Shown here: positions 12,120-23,762 of the stretch, piece by piece | Numbering within the stretch: position 1 is the first letter of the stretch | Layout: each line of letters begins with the position of its first letter | Assembly (NCBI GenBank): GCA_038373865.1 | Contig: JAXGGA010003025.1 | Coordinates: 46,237 to 110,236 of the forward strand | Length of the DNA: 64,000 bases | Reading direction: 5' to 3' | From: Uloborus plumipes | Lineage: Eukaryota > Arthropoda > Arachnida > Araneae > Uloboridae | Program-made: the position numbers and the translations under genes | The notes under the pieces: model-generated | Told to the model about the DNA's origin: nothing | What the model saw: only the letters and a program-made list of their open reading frames with translations | Databases searched by the model: none

Positions 12120-12350
12120 TGATATCCTGATCGACACGTTTAAATCGCAGCTATTATTCTGGCCGGAGATTCCCAAATTGTTGTTTTTTCTAGCTGAAGC
12201 AACATTCTTTGGAGGGGAAGACCCTTAAGGCAGGGCTTTGCGCTAGCATGGGAAATACCTGCTGATCCCTACGCCCCCAGGATGAGTTGAAGGCGTTTTT
12301 GCAAACTGGCCACACGTTTATCTTGATACTCACTTTCGCTGTTTTTACAG
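12120..12350. other. GC-richer patch ending in a splice-acceptor-like tract
   Basis: Composition rises over about 230 bases, with words such as CTGGCCGGAG and CTACGCCCCCAGG and a TTATCTTGATA GATA-type pair near 12320. It ends with GCTGTTTTTACAG, a plausible 3' splice site on the plus strand. A long pyrimidine tract (12351-12395, mostly T with C) follows. No open frame in the patch is recognisable. Confidence 0.3.
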
Positions 12351-12445
12351 GTGATACATTTTTTTTCTCCTTTCTTTCTTTTTCTTTCCCCTATTGTTGT
12401 TATTAGAGGGTTTGTCAAAGCTAATAGATGTATTTTTTTTTACAG

Positions 12446-12465
12446 GAGATAAAACCAAAATTGCA
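12446..12465 (+). CDS. Possible 20-nt microexon (speculative)
   Basis: A nine-T pyrimidine tract leading to TTTTACAG precedes a 20-base segment at 12446-12465, which is followed directly by the consensus donor GTAAGT. Both splice signals are strong and match metazoan consensus. Twenty bases is not a multiple of three, so a coding exon of this length would shift phase. No neighbouring exon is recognised and I cannot say which gene it would serve. Chance co-occurrence in T-rich DNA is the main alternative. Confidence 0.15.
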
Positions 12466-14644
12466 GTAAGTTTACACACCACAATTAATTATCCATCGCC
12501 TTTGAGCGTACCAGTACCTACAAATAAATTCTAAATAGCTCGATACGGAATAATTAATAATACCAACACTTATTTTCTAGTTTTGTCATTAAGAATACAC
12601 ATCGGAAATGACACAATGTTTATGTTTACAAAACTCGTATTCAATATTTCCATAGATTTATGTAATGCTGATGTTAAAATAACACATTGAAACTTGTTAC
12701 TGAAGCTATAGACTTTTTTCTGGGTACATTGAGGGTTTGCCGATCGACCTTTTGATAATATCGACACTGGTATATTATTTTGACCCTATGGGACATTGCT
12801 GAGGCTGACATGATTCAATTTGTTAAAATAAGGTTAAGGGAAGGCAGCTAGCGTTTGCGATAACGATAATTTGAGGCAGTGCAAATCTAAGAATTTCTCT
12901 TCTATCAATCCAAACATTCATGAGCTCGTTAAAGGTCATCGTGTTGCCAGAACTACACTATATAGCGTCTTTGTCGGTCATAGTAGATGATTGCAGAAAT
13001 CTGACACCATAACCAAACATGGATTTAATTAGTTTCACGCATGAAACGTATTCTTATAAGGAGTGAACAAAGAAAGCATAATAACTAGAATACATTTTTT
13101 TAACACTGCAAATATTTGTGGATAAAATACCACTCATTGGTCTCCTGATTAATCGCAATTAACATTCTTAATTTAGTCATCGAACTAATTAAATACATTA
13201 AAATTTTACCATTGCTCGAAAACAAATTGACCACTCAATTCAAAGTTCAGCACAAATTATAAAATGCATGATTCATTTTGCACAAGATTAGTTACTCACA
13301 AATTAAAATACATCTTAACTATGTAACACATGCAAAACCGGCACTTATTCAAAACAAAAAGTAATGAAACTACCAAAACATCGAATTTTATTTTTGATAA
13401 TTAAAAAGAAATAACAGTTCTTGTTTTACAATTCTTCTGACTTTGACACATGAGAAAGTATTAATTTTTGATTATATTTCGCTTTTTTTTAAATATTTTT
13501 TTCAACGTAATAATAATTTTTTTTTTAATATTATTTATTGATGCAATTACTGGTATTATAATTTCTCGATAGTAGCCTGAAGCAGCAAAGAGAATGGAAT
13601 GCTTGATAATTACAATTTATGTGAGCTTTAAAGACAGAACAGAGTCAATTTATTTATTCTTACTCTTTTTTATTGTTTAAAGAAAATTAAAAGAGAGCTA
13701 TGAATACAAGAAATTAATGAAACAGAAAGCATTACACCGGTATTTAGAAACAGATCTTCAGTTAGAATGCACTCATTAAAGGAAAATGGAACATTTCGAA
13801 ATAAATTTCTGCCTGACGTATTTTGGGAACGTATTTTTGGAAATAAATATGTATTATGAAGCTTCAGGGTATTAATATTTTTTCTTTTACATTAATTGAA
13901 GGTTTTTTTTTTTTTTCAATACACAAGCATAACATTTGAAGGGGCGGAAAATGGGAGATAGAAAAGTAACAGAATTGAATGGGTGTAATCATTGCAATGA
14001 ATAATAAATCAATTACGAAAATAAAAACACAAATTATACCGTTTTCTTGTAGCAAATGAATAATAAATAAAATTTTAAAAAATCAAAAGTTATCTTTTCT
14101 TTTGCTAACTAGTAGGATTTTACTATTTTAAATATACAATTATTCACAAAAAATATATTTAAATATTTCGAGAAATATGTTTTCACGTAGTATTTAAAAA
14201 GTAAAGAAAACTAATTCGAACACATTTAATTTGTGCGAATAGTGTAATTGATACATCCAGTAAGGGACATGGCACGGCACGAGTCAAACGAGATAGAAGG
14301 TTCTTCTCATAGAAGTAGGGAAGCCCATCAAATTCATAAATTTTTGAAATTTTTGAAGTTTCCTAATACGTGGCAAAAAAATGTTTAGATCGAATCAATT
14401 TAACTCCTATCTGATCTTAATAGTTTATGTATAAAACTATTTTCTTATTGGATCTTAAGTAATTTCAACAGCTCACACTCTCTGAGCTAATGATACATTT
14501 CAAGTTGTTACTTCCGCCCCCAGACAATGAACCCCCCCCCTACATGTATCTCACTGTATTCTTTGCCATCATCAAGCATAAAATATTCACTTTCACTAGT
14601 ATAAATCTACACAAATTGATGTGGTCCTGAACTGGTTTTACAAC

Positions 14645-14730
14645 GTGACAAAGGAGGCTTAAACCAAGCCTAACCAACCAAGTCTATAATACTCTTTTCA
14701 TTGGGACTATAGATTGCCTTGTCACTTTTT
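14645..14730 (+). ncRNA. Three-way-junction fold followed by T5 (speculative RNA)
   Basis: GTGACAA at 14645-14651 pairs with TTGTCAC at 14719-14725. Inside it, AGGCTT (14655-14660) pairs with AAGCCT (14666-14671). AGTCTATA (14681-14688) pairs with TATAGATT (14708-14715), with one G-T wobble. The closing 7-bp stem is followed at once by TTTTT, the shape of an RNA polymerase III stop. The span of 81 nt is tRNA-sized, but there is no recognisable B box and the arms do not match a normal cloverleaf. Could be a small RNA, a decayed tRNA-like sequence or coincidence. Confidence 0.2.
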
Positions 14731-16375
14731 CCTACGAGTGGCAGCAGCTTAAGCCCTCGTGAAACAATAACTAAAAGCAAGATTGATGTTACAAAAGTTT
14801 TCAAACTTTTCCCAAGTTTTCAAACCAATAAATCAGATTTTTACAATCTCATTGTTTCAAAAGGATTTCGTGTTATCTGAGGCACTCGAGCAGAAAAGCA
14901 AGAAGTCCCCATTTATGATTTTAAAATGTAACAGATAAGTTTAGTACCACCTGTTCTAAAAAAAAGGGGGGTTGGTCAGTGCCCGATTTATTGAAAGATA
15001 TAAATAAAACTGCAATAGTAGTAAGAATAGTAACAAAGTATTACGCTGATATTAACAAGTGGTGTGACTCGTGTTTTTTTTTAAGATCCAATCTTTTGCT
15101 AATCTTTTCACAATCACTGAGACATATAAGTAAAACATGTAGTTTTACACGTCTCTATGGGGTAGCCCTCTGCAATGCATATTATTTTTTTCTCAAAAAA
15201 TATTCGCTCCTTGATGGCTAAAATCTCAATTTTCAGCAAAAGCGTCATACTTGAGCTCTGAAATCTGAATTTAAAATAAGACAAAATATACTAAAAAATT
15301 TCACAAGAACCAGAAGGATCTAGGATTCTACGAAATCTGTACTCGACTGCATGGAACACTTTGGGAAAAATTCTATATTTTAGATCTAGTAAAAACTATT
15401 ACTCAAACAAGTTGAATTACCAGCAGGTTGTATGACTGTTCTTCAACCTACTCAACATGGAAATTAATATTTAATATCATGATGTAAATTATTTTAAAAT
15501 TTCATCCGTTAGTTTCATTTTCGATAAATTTTCAAGTTGTTTTTTATAAAACGTAGATGTTAAAATTCATATTTTTTTACTCATATTAGTATATATTAAT
15601 GCAACAATATTTGTTCCATAAAAATAAAAATAAGGAACTTTTTTGAGGCCATTTTTGTAAGGTGCCATAAAGAAATATGTAAATTGGTGAAAACAGAACT
15701 TCAGGGAAAACCAGATGTTTTTCAAAACAGTAAATACAGAACATAAAACAACTAATTGAATAGCTGACGTGACGTAGTATTATTAGAGCAACAGAAATTA
15801 ATTTCTAGTAAAGTTAGTTAGACATGACATGTATTTACGGATATAAAGGCAAAATATAAAAAGAAAAAAAAAACACCTCTCACAAACATTAGAAAATGCA
15901 TTTCGGAAGCTTAATGGCATACATTTTTTTCCTAACTGCGCGAACATTACGATTTGAAATTATAACTCCACAGTTTCGGGAACATATTGTAATTATATTC
16001 TTTTTATCTGAATTAAAAATATAATAGACAAATCATTATACAGTATCTAGGTACGGGAAAAAAGACATTCCCTTGGGGAAACGATGGAAATAATGGCTAG
16101 AAGCACATAAAAATATTTAATGGCTACAACGGCTTCACATTAAATAAATGCCCTCCTTGTAACATAATCATTTTGATTCCTCTCACATCTCTCATAAGCA
16201 CTAGTGATGAATTTTGATGCTGTCATTCTGAGAATTGTATGTTCGACACACCTTTCACCATGTGTCTTTTTCAGGGCGTAATGTCACCAAGACGGTGAAA
16301 TCTTTCGACAGTGTACGAGATAAAACTGTATAGATAATTACTCCCTAATTTTGTTGAAAGGATTTTGTATTGTAG

Positions 16376-16392
16376 TTTTTTTTTTTTTTTTT
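16376..16392 (+). repeat. T17 homopolymer
   Basis: A plain run of 17 T. Confidence 0.95.
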
Positions 16393-16593
16393 GTTCCTGG
16401 GATTTTGTTGCTAGTCTTTTTATGGGGACATTTTCATTTTAATTCTGGAGCAAATCTTTAACGGAATGTTGCTCGAGCAAGAATAGGATATTAATATAGG
16501 TTGCTGTTCTAAAAATAGATTGTAATGTTACTAAATTATCAGCAGCAAGGTTATTCTCATCTTTTAAGTTGAAATGAATGTAAATGATGTATA

Positions 16594-16615
16594 CATACTT
16601 CCGGAAGAAAGTATG
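16594..16615. promoter_or_regulatory. Hairpin with ETS-like palindrome CTTCCGGAAG
   Basis: CTTCCGGAAG at 16598-16607 is a perfect palindrome made of two overlapping ETS-type GGAA half-sites. A wider 7-bp stem, CATACTT (16594-16600) with AAGTATG (16609-16615), overlaps it. ETS binding is inferred from the motif only. Confidence 0.3.
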
Positions 16616-17738
16616 CATGCGGTCATAGGTGGCTCGTACAAGATGGAGGGGGCAAGGGGAGCAACTGTCCCGTCACTTTCAAAAGTAAAGTGGATGTGCC
16701 TCTCCACTTTTCTAAGTTCAGAATTAATGAACAAACGGAAAATGGTAAAATTGATCGATTCAAATGTTTGAAGAAAGAAGAGTTGGCTAAATATGTGTAT
16801 GTTTTATATTTTCCCATCATATTACGATATCATAAAAACTGAATTAAAAGGGGGGGGGATACAGCGACAATGTGTTCCGATTTTTGAGTCCGCGCCTAGA
16901 TTTTTTTTATGAAACGTAATTTAATATTTAATGACGTTAACATTCAACTACACATTTAAAAAAATAATAATAAGTCAGATTAAGGAGAACCACCCACTTC
17001 AAGACCGCTTTACACCAAATTCACTCCGACTCTAACTACTTACTCAGCCCTACTTACAACAAACACAAGTTCCAAAATTCAAAGGCTGCTTTCATTTTTC
17101 AAATATTTTTTTTCAAGTAGCTGAAGAGAGTTGTGTATCACAAATAAAAAGACACCTCCTCATAAAAAAATCGGCTGCATTGGAACATTCTTCACTGAAT
17201 CGAAGCATTGCGATCCTTGCTTATCATACCATAAGAACGTGAGTTGACCCTAATCCGACCCCATGCTGCTGTAACACGTTTTGTCTGTTAGATGCATAGA
17301 AATCGCTTGAAAGCTAATGCGTTTGGTATTTTCCTTGCATTTCTTTGACGTCAGGGGGTTGTTCACTGTTCCATCAAGGCTGGTGGTTAGTAAGAGAACC
17401 TCGCAGGGAGCATGAGAAAAAGAGAGAAAAAAAACTGTTCATAAACTTCCTGCATTAAAGTTGGACTGACAGGTAGGTTGGATACGTTCACAGGTGATGT
17501 AAGCACTTAAAATGCTTATATTCGAAGACGGAAAGGCTACGTGAGAGAATTAAGATAGTAGTTATGCTTTAAAGGATGCATTAGCATTGATAATAAAAAA
17601 ATAAATAAATAAAAACTGAGAAATGATGAAAATTAGTGCTCGTATATGTGGCTCAATTTGTGATCATTCAGTATGTAAAGCTGGTACATAGCTTTTTAAT
17701 ATTCAAGTTATTCTTTGCTTCTTTGAACGGCTGATGAT

Positions 17739-17770
17739 CCCCCCACCCCCACCCCATCCCCCAGTGCCCC
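17739..17770 (-). other. Strong G-quadruplex / i-motif candidate
   Basis: Five C tracts of 6, 5, 4, 5 and 4 bases on the plus strand are separated by 1, 1, 2 and 4 bases. On the minus strand this is a textbook quadruplex pattern of G tracts with very short loops. Such motifs occur at promoters and replication-stress sites; no gene start is seen nearby. Confidence 0.75.
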
Positions 17771-17967
17771 AAGCACGGAAAACCCACAAATCTAAATAAT
17801 CAGGAGATTTACAAACTACACAAATACTCCGTACATGAACACTCTGGAGTTAATGCACACGCACTTACACATAGTACATGAATTATGCAAGTAAATGCAA
17901 AATAAACCGATAAAACTGGAAGAAGGCGAAATTTGAAGGTAAAACGTGAATAATATTCTGCAATTAA

Positions 17968-18003
<36 letters not shown>
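17968..18003 (+). repeat. (AAT)12 microsatellite
   Basis: Twelve uninterrupted AAT units. The Tyr-rich minus-strand open frame that crosses it is an artefact of the repeat. Confidence 0.97.
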
Positions 18004-18005
<2 letters not shown>

Positions 18006-18118
18006 CAAATTCGAAAAGTCCGGAGCCTAAACTGCATCAGATTACAAAACCAAACTGGAATGTATAAAATTTCATACATAAAGCAAAATTGAAAGCTTTG
18101 TTCCTACAAAAATGATTG

Positions 18119-18134
18119 AAAAAAAAAAAAAAAC
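18119..18134 (+). repeat. A16 homopolymer
   Basis: A plain run of 16 A. Confidence 0.95.
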
Positions 18135-18477
18135 AATAAATAAAATTGAAAAAATATATAATTATATGTTGCCAATGAAAACAAGTGACCGCTATTGTTT
18201 AAAAAGTGCTTAGATATATGATTTATAAGAGAAATGCAATAAACACTGACTAACGACATGAAGAGATGTACCACTGGTGTTAAAGTTATTGCTTCAGGTT
18301 AAAAAAAAAAAGCTCTCTGGCTTAGTTTCGTTTCCTAAATGCCTACCATTTTTACTTTCTTCTATATCTAATATATAGAAGAAAGTATTGGTTTCGTGAA
18401 AATTTTCGAATGTCGAATTTTGACGGATTTGCACGTTTTGAGGTGCGCTGAGTCCATTTCGACCATTTTTGGAAAAT

Positions 18478-18524
18478 GTCTGTCTGTGTGTGTGTGTGTC
18501 TGTGTGTGAGTCTGTATGTGTGTG
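18478..18524 (+). repeat. (TG)n-rich stretch in the Helitron-like element
   Basis: Alternating TG with occasional TC and TA. The His/Thr/Gln-rich minus-strand open frames crossing it are read-through of this repeat and not genes. Confidence 0.9.
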
Positions 18525-18641
18525 ACCAGTTTTTGTGGCCGCGCTAGAGCAAAAACTACTGCATGAAATCGAACAAAAATTTTTGCACATATGTACCACC
18601 ATGTGAACTGGTGCACCTGACTTTGTTTAGCGAATTCCTCC

Positions 18642-19130
18642 AAGGGGGGTGGAGCAATCGCACGTGTTCTGCGCGGGAGTGAGTGCTATATCTCAGGAAG
18701 TAACCGGCGGAATCAAACGAAAATTGGTCCATAGGTAGACCCTACTGAGTACAGGTGCTGATTCAATTTGTTTGTCAATATCTCTAAGGGGGGTGGAGCA
18801 ATCGCACGTGTTCTGCGCGGGGGTGACTGCTATATCTCAGGAAGTAACCGGCGGAATCAAACGAAAATTGGTCCATAGGTAGACCCTATTGAGTACAGGT
18901 GCTGATTCAATTTGTGTGTCAATATCTCAAAGGGGGGTGGAGCAATCAAAAGTGCTTATTTTGTCATTGCACCTACTGTATCTCGGGAAATATTGCTGCG
19001 ATTTGAATGAAATTTGGAATAACACTAACTCAATATGGAAGCAAGCATCGATTAAATTTTGTCGCCAATCTCCTCAGGGGGAGGATGGGGTGATCTTTGC
19101 GCTTAGTCAACAATGCGAAAAATTAATTCA
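18642..19130 (+). repeat. 144-bp tandem array inside the Helitron-like element
   Basis: Units begin with AAGGGGGGTGGAGCAATC at 18642, 18786 and 18930, and a degenerate unit begins near 19076. The first two are nearly identical, with only a handful of differences across 144 bases. The third shares the first part and then diverges, and the fourth is only recognisable. The near identity of units 1 and 2 points to recent amplification or gene conversion within an older array. The 81-codon open frame at 18889-19134 is incidental. Confidence 0.85.
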
Positions 19131-20034
19131 TTAAAAAATCGCTTTCACGCTATTTAATTATCAAAACAGCTAAAAACTTTCAATGATTTGAAATTTTTAA
19201 CTGTTGCCAATTTCTTTTTACTAACAAATAAAATATTTGCAATTTATCTAAACAAGGCTTTTGCAATGATTTCCAATTTCGCTCGTTGATTCTGAATTTG
19301 CAGGGTTATTACGATAATTGGGAAATTGTAACTGTCTCCAATTACTCGGGCGAGTACGTATTTTATTTTGTAACCGGAATTCATAAGATAGATATAGAAG
19401 AAAGTTTCGTGACGGCCACGACAGCTAGTTAATTAAAGTAATGTGAGTCTCGTTTTACAGTATTAATCAAGAACAAAAATTATATACTTAAAATATCAAC
19501 TGTTCCTTGATAACCAGAAGAAAAAAAAATCACACAGATGAAGAGGGGGGGGGGGGTGAGTTTGTGTGCGAGGAAAATCTTAGCAATGAGAAAAGGAAGC
19601 CATCCCCTCTAGCCATTTTAATTTAATTTTCCCTACAAGAGTTTTTGCTTCGTCTTGCACAAGTGTAATGACTACATACCAGGTCATATTGTACGTTTAA
19701 AAGATATCATAATCATGTATTGTTAAAATACTTTTTCATAGAAAAATTTCATCCCAGGCCGTTGAAATTACACTGAAATGTAAGAGAAAATAATTTTAAC
19801 ATCCTTTTTTTCTAAAAAGTGTTCTTAAAAAGTGGTTGTGGGGCTTCGAAACTATGTAAATCAACAATATTCTGTCCCCTTTTTTATACCATTTTCACAA
19901 AAACAAGAACTTACAAAAAAAGAAGCAAAAAAGAAAAGGGAAGAAAGAAAGAAATACTATAGAAGTAGTGAATAGCGTGTGAACAAAGTATTACCACAAA
20001 AAAAGCATAAAAAATACGATTCACTCGTGACGTG

Positions 20035-20052
20035 AAAAAAAAAAAAAAAAAA
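20035..20052 (+). repeat. A18 homopolymer
   Basis: A plain run of 18 A. Confidence 0.95.
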
Positions 20053-21325
20053 GCAAATACCACGAAAGATAATTTTTCAGCAAGAAGTGCTACATCTTTA
20101 CTTCGAGAGCCGTTGTCTTTAATCTTATAAAACCGTTATGATTGTATGTGTTAAAGTGCCGTCCGTGATGAAAATAGCTTCGAGAATACGGAATTTAAAA
20201 GACTTTCATTAAAAGTGACTGAAACTAACTTTTAGATCTCAATTTTCAAGCAGATGGCGAAAGATTTCAGCACATCGGCCTTCTTTTGAACAATAGCAGG
20301 TGTATGCGTAGTAATTTGCTTCTCAACCCTAGATTGTTGTGCAAATTATAGTGAAGTGCTGAAGACCTTTTCTGCTATTCAATCTAGGAGTGATGAATTA
20401 TGAAAGGTTATTATCGTAGAATCAGTTTGCTTCATTAAAATAGCGAACGCAATTAAAATCATTCAGAAACGGCATTTTAAGTAATAATACCTTTAAAAAA
20501 GCGCATATGTAGAAAAATAGCGAGAGATTGATTTTATGTGGGTGTGTGTAATTCTTAAATGAATTCAGCTGAAAACAATAGTGCTGTAATTAAAATAATC
20601 GACAATAAAACTGACTATTGCATCATATTTCCTTTCCTAAAGTTTTAAAGGACACACGTTAAATAGATGAACATTCTGAGGTTCTGGATATTAATTATGA
20701 TCAGTTAAATACTTACGCAAACTATATCAGTGCCTGTGTGTTCTTTACAATATGAGGCTCGTGTATTACTATAGCGCAATCATTTCATACATTGCATATA
20801 TGATGTGCTTGTTCAAAGTTTGCATCGCTTGTGTTTGTTAAATATTTTTAAATAAAAAGAATAAAAAAGAAAAAAATATATTTTTATTAAAGATAATAGC
20901 TTGTAATATCTTTGTTAAAAAAAACTTCCAAAACTGAGTGAATCATAATTATTTGTATCCCAGAATCACAACACAAATAGTAAGTCGTTTTCATAGGTTT
21001 ACTTAATGAATCAAGATACTGACTTTCTTTCTCATTTTTCTTCTAATGCTTAAAGAGTATGCTGTTAAGTATTTTTGCATTACAAAGATTAACTCTATAG
21101 CTGAACATTAATTTAATTTGTGGAATTTCAGTTTAAAATATTGAAGTCCAAGGTCAATTTAGAATAGGCAGGTATTTTAATAGTGCCCCAAATATTTTAT
21201 TGATTGAGCATCATAGACAATTTCAAATAAAAACGACGAAGTAATCAATTTTTGAAGAAACTACAAAAAGAAAAGTCAACTCCCTACAAACAACTTCGAA
21301 AACTATTTTCCTTCTCCAGTATTTC

Positions 21326-21344
21326 TTTACCTAGCCTAGGTAAA
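21326..21344. repeat. 19-nt palindrome TTTACCTAG-C-CTAGGTAAA
   Basis: A 9+1+9 perfect dyad in otherwise unstructured AT-rich DNA. It could be a binding site for a dimeric factor or the core of a decayed foldback element. Confidence 0.6.
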
Positions 21345-22334
21345 AATTATTTGTAGGATGCAATGTTCATTCAAATAAAACAATTAATTTTTCATCATAT
21401 TATTTTTTCTTTCTCTCATAGTTTCTAGTGAAAAGCATAATATTAAAATTGATACAAACACATATAATGTTAAACTTTTTACTAAGTAAAAATGAAAATA
21501 TCACGCAATTAGGCAAGTTACATTTTAACGAAATGTTTCCTTTTTTTCCAAAATTCAATTGCTGTTACATAACAAAAATTTTTCAAAAAAAAATTAATTT
21601 ACATTTAATTCGCGTTAATGTTTCAAAGACAAGTATCTAATACTCCCGAATAAAAAGAAACTTTAATGTTCGTGCTCACATAACGCATTTTACTTTGTCA
21701 TTGCACTTTTAAGAAACAACTTTAACAATACCGAATACATTATCTTTTTAAAGAAATCAAATCACTTAATTTGCATTTTGCTTAAGCTCTAGCTTTTCTT
21801 TTTTTGGTTGCTGTTAACTATGGAATTACAAATAAATATTTTTTTAGAATTGATTAATCATCATTTGTTCGAAACTAGGAGGAACATTTTGTATTTTTTT
21901 TTATTTACTAAAGGCATGTAAACACGGTTACGTTATATAAAGAAACAAATAATTGTTTCTTTTTTTAATTACAAAAACTGCATTGAGTTATTGTTTTCGA
22001 AATTGAAAACAAAGGTGCTGTGGTAAGATAAGTTCTCAATTTTGTGCAAAGTAAAAGTGTAGTCAGATAACATAACATTTTAGCTGTTTTATGAAAAAAA
22101 AATGTAATAGTTAAGAATTTATAAAAATACGTAGATATGTATTTAGTTATTTAGAACACAAAATATCATATAATTCATTCATTAGAAATGAGTACAAACA
22201 TATTCGTTTAAAAAATTATTACTTTATAATGAAAGTTGTAAGAATCTTTTATTTTGCTTTTTAAAAAGTCCACATTAAAAAGCAGACTTTTAATTAAATC
22301 GTAGTGCAGCTTTAATGTTTAAATACTAATAATG

Positions 22335-22335
<1 letters not shown>

Positions 22336-22368
<33 letters not shown>
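22336..22368 (+). repeat. (ATT)11 microsatellite
   Basis: Eleven uninterrupted ATT units. Confidence 0.97.
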
Positions 22369-23762
22369 TTAATCTTGCCAGTGGCGTTGTTAGAATAAAT
22401 TGATAACTCAAACGAGAGGATATTTGCTAAATAAATAGGCTCATAAAGGGGGGAATATCATGCTAATTATGAATGAATATTTGTACATTTTTAAATACAC
22501 TTTTGAGAGAGTGAAATATTAGAAAGCGCACAGATAATATATGACTTTTTTTCGTTTCGTCAGCTAGGATTTTCCTCTTTTTTTAATTTACACTTCAGTT
22601 TCTATAAAGATCAAAATAACAGAAGAAATGATTTACATTGCGGCAACTGCTACGAGAATTAAGGAGTTCTTTTTTTTTCTATATATTTTCTTCCTAATTT
22701 TAAATCAGTTGAAGTAAAGAAAAAGATCTTCACCTTGAATATATTATTTTTGATTAACTATTTCAATCCATATTTTTAAATTATATTAAAAATTACAAAC
22801 ACATGACACCAACGCACTTTAAAGACAATGACTAACTCAAAATACCTATTAGTGACTTTTTGAAGTTAAATTACCAAACCAAGTCTTCCTTCAAAATATA
22901 TAAAAACTCCCTTTCCCGCGATAGCGACGGCATGCTTTTAGGGATCGATAGCAAATGTTGGAAGTTTTTCTGCAGAAAAACGTGGAATATTCAAAACACG
23001 TTTAGACAAATGTCTTTCTAAGTACTTTTCGCATTGATGAAAACAGCACTCCCGCTGAAGACGAAAGTAGAGAGAACTCGTATGACATGGAGTGAAAGAA
23101 GTGCTGCCGCATGTTATTGACCCATCACTTTCCCCCTATTTATATATTTCTTCTTTTAATATCTCATTCCATGTTCCCGGTAATATTCCAATATCTCCTT
23201 ATCCTAATGGAATGTTTACGCTAACGAACACGGGGCCTTTCTTTTCCAGTAGTCCAATACAGAGACCGGAGATCACGTGACAGGGTCCTTAAAATACTTG
23301 ACACGTCCAACGTGGAATAATAATGAGTCTTTTTACGATTCCTGCTCCCGCGTTTAATGACTTTATGCACAGACCCACCACCAAGAGCACGATCTGGGTG
23401 CTCCCATAAATACAAATACACTTGCATTTAGGTCTGCGGATTAAGTTGCTCGGTGTTGCTTCGTAGGTAACAACCAATCAAAAATCGTTTTCGGGTTTAA
23501 TTTATTATTTGTTATTTACGAGAAGCTCATGAGGAGGCGGTGAGGGATGGTTTGAGGAAATTCTCATGTCAGACATGGGGACAAAGGTTGCTTCAGCCAC
23601 ATCAGAAATTGGAATATTTGCATTTATTGGAAGAAGACAACAAAATAAACTAGATACTAGCAGTTATAATTGCTACAAAGGAGCTTTAATTTTCTTTGAA
23701 AGCATTCATAAGTGTTGACGGAATGAGAGGATTGTATCTTTAACATAAAAGTAAGTTCTAAA

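Larger units (their letters stand above)
10863..18353. other. AT-rich non-coding DNA with scattered simple repeats
   Basis: No gene is recognised. Items of note are listed separately: a GC-richer patch with a possible microexon at 12.1-12.5 kb, a foldable stretch at 14.65 kb, a hairpin at 16.6 kb, a C-tract cluster at 17.74 kb and an AAT microsatellite at 17.97 kb. The remaining open frames, including those at 14979-15221 and 16574-16771, have no recognisable product. Confidence 0.65.
18354..19428 (+). mobile_element. Non-autonomous Helitron-like element (about 1.07 kb)
   Basis: The left end is an inverted repeat, ACTTTCTTCTATAT (18354-18367) against ATATAGAAGAAAGT (18373-18386). The same ATATAGAAGAAAGT recurs directly near the right end (19392-19405). 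The right end has a short hairpin, TCGTG-ACGGC-CACGA, followed by CAGCTAG (19422-19428). A 3' hairpin a few bases before CTRR is the Helitron 3' signature, and a TC start is available at 18361. Palindromic left ends and internal tandem repeats fit the Helentron/HINE type. Inside are a GT-rich stretch and a 144-bp tandem array. There is no Rep or helicase coding capacity, so it would depend on an autonomous relative. From memory, related sequences are common in chelicerate genomes; I could not check this. Confidence 0.65.
19429..23762. other. AT-rich non-coding DNA
   Basis: No gene is recognised. It contains a G-rich run near 19544-19556, purine-rich tracts at 19914-19955, an A18 run, an ATT microsatellite and one long palindrome, listed separately. 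Open frames at 21428-21640 and 23092-23477 have no recognisable product. The latter region is GC-richer and carries overlapping frames on both strands. Confidence 0.65.

Noticed and set aside
17816..18079. 87-codon minus frame with a Tyr run
   Set aside because: The Tyr run is a translation of the (AAT)12 microsatellite.
18294..18643. Two His/Thr-rich minus-strand frames of 91 and 102 codons
   Set aside because: They are translations of the TG repeat inside the Helitron-like element.
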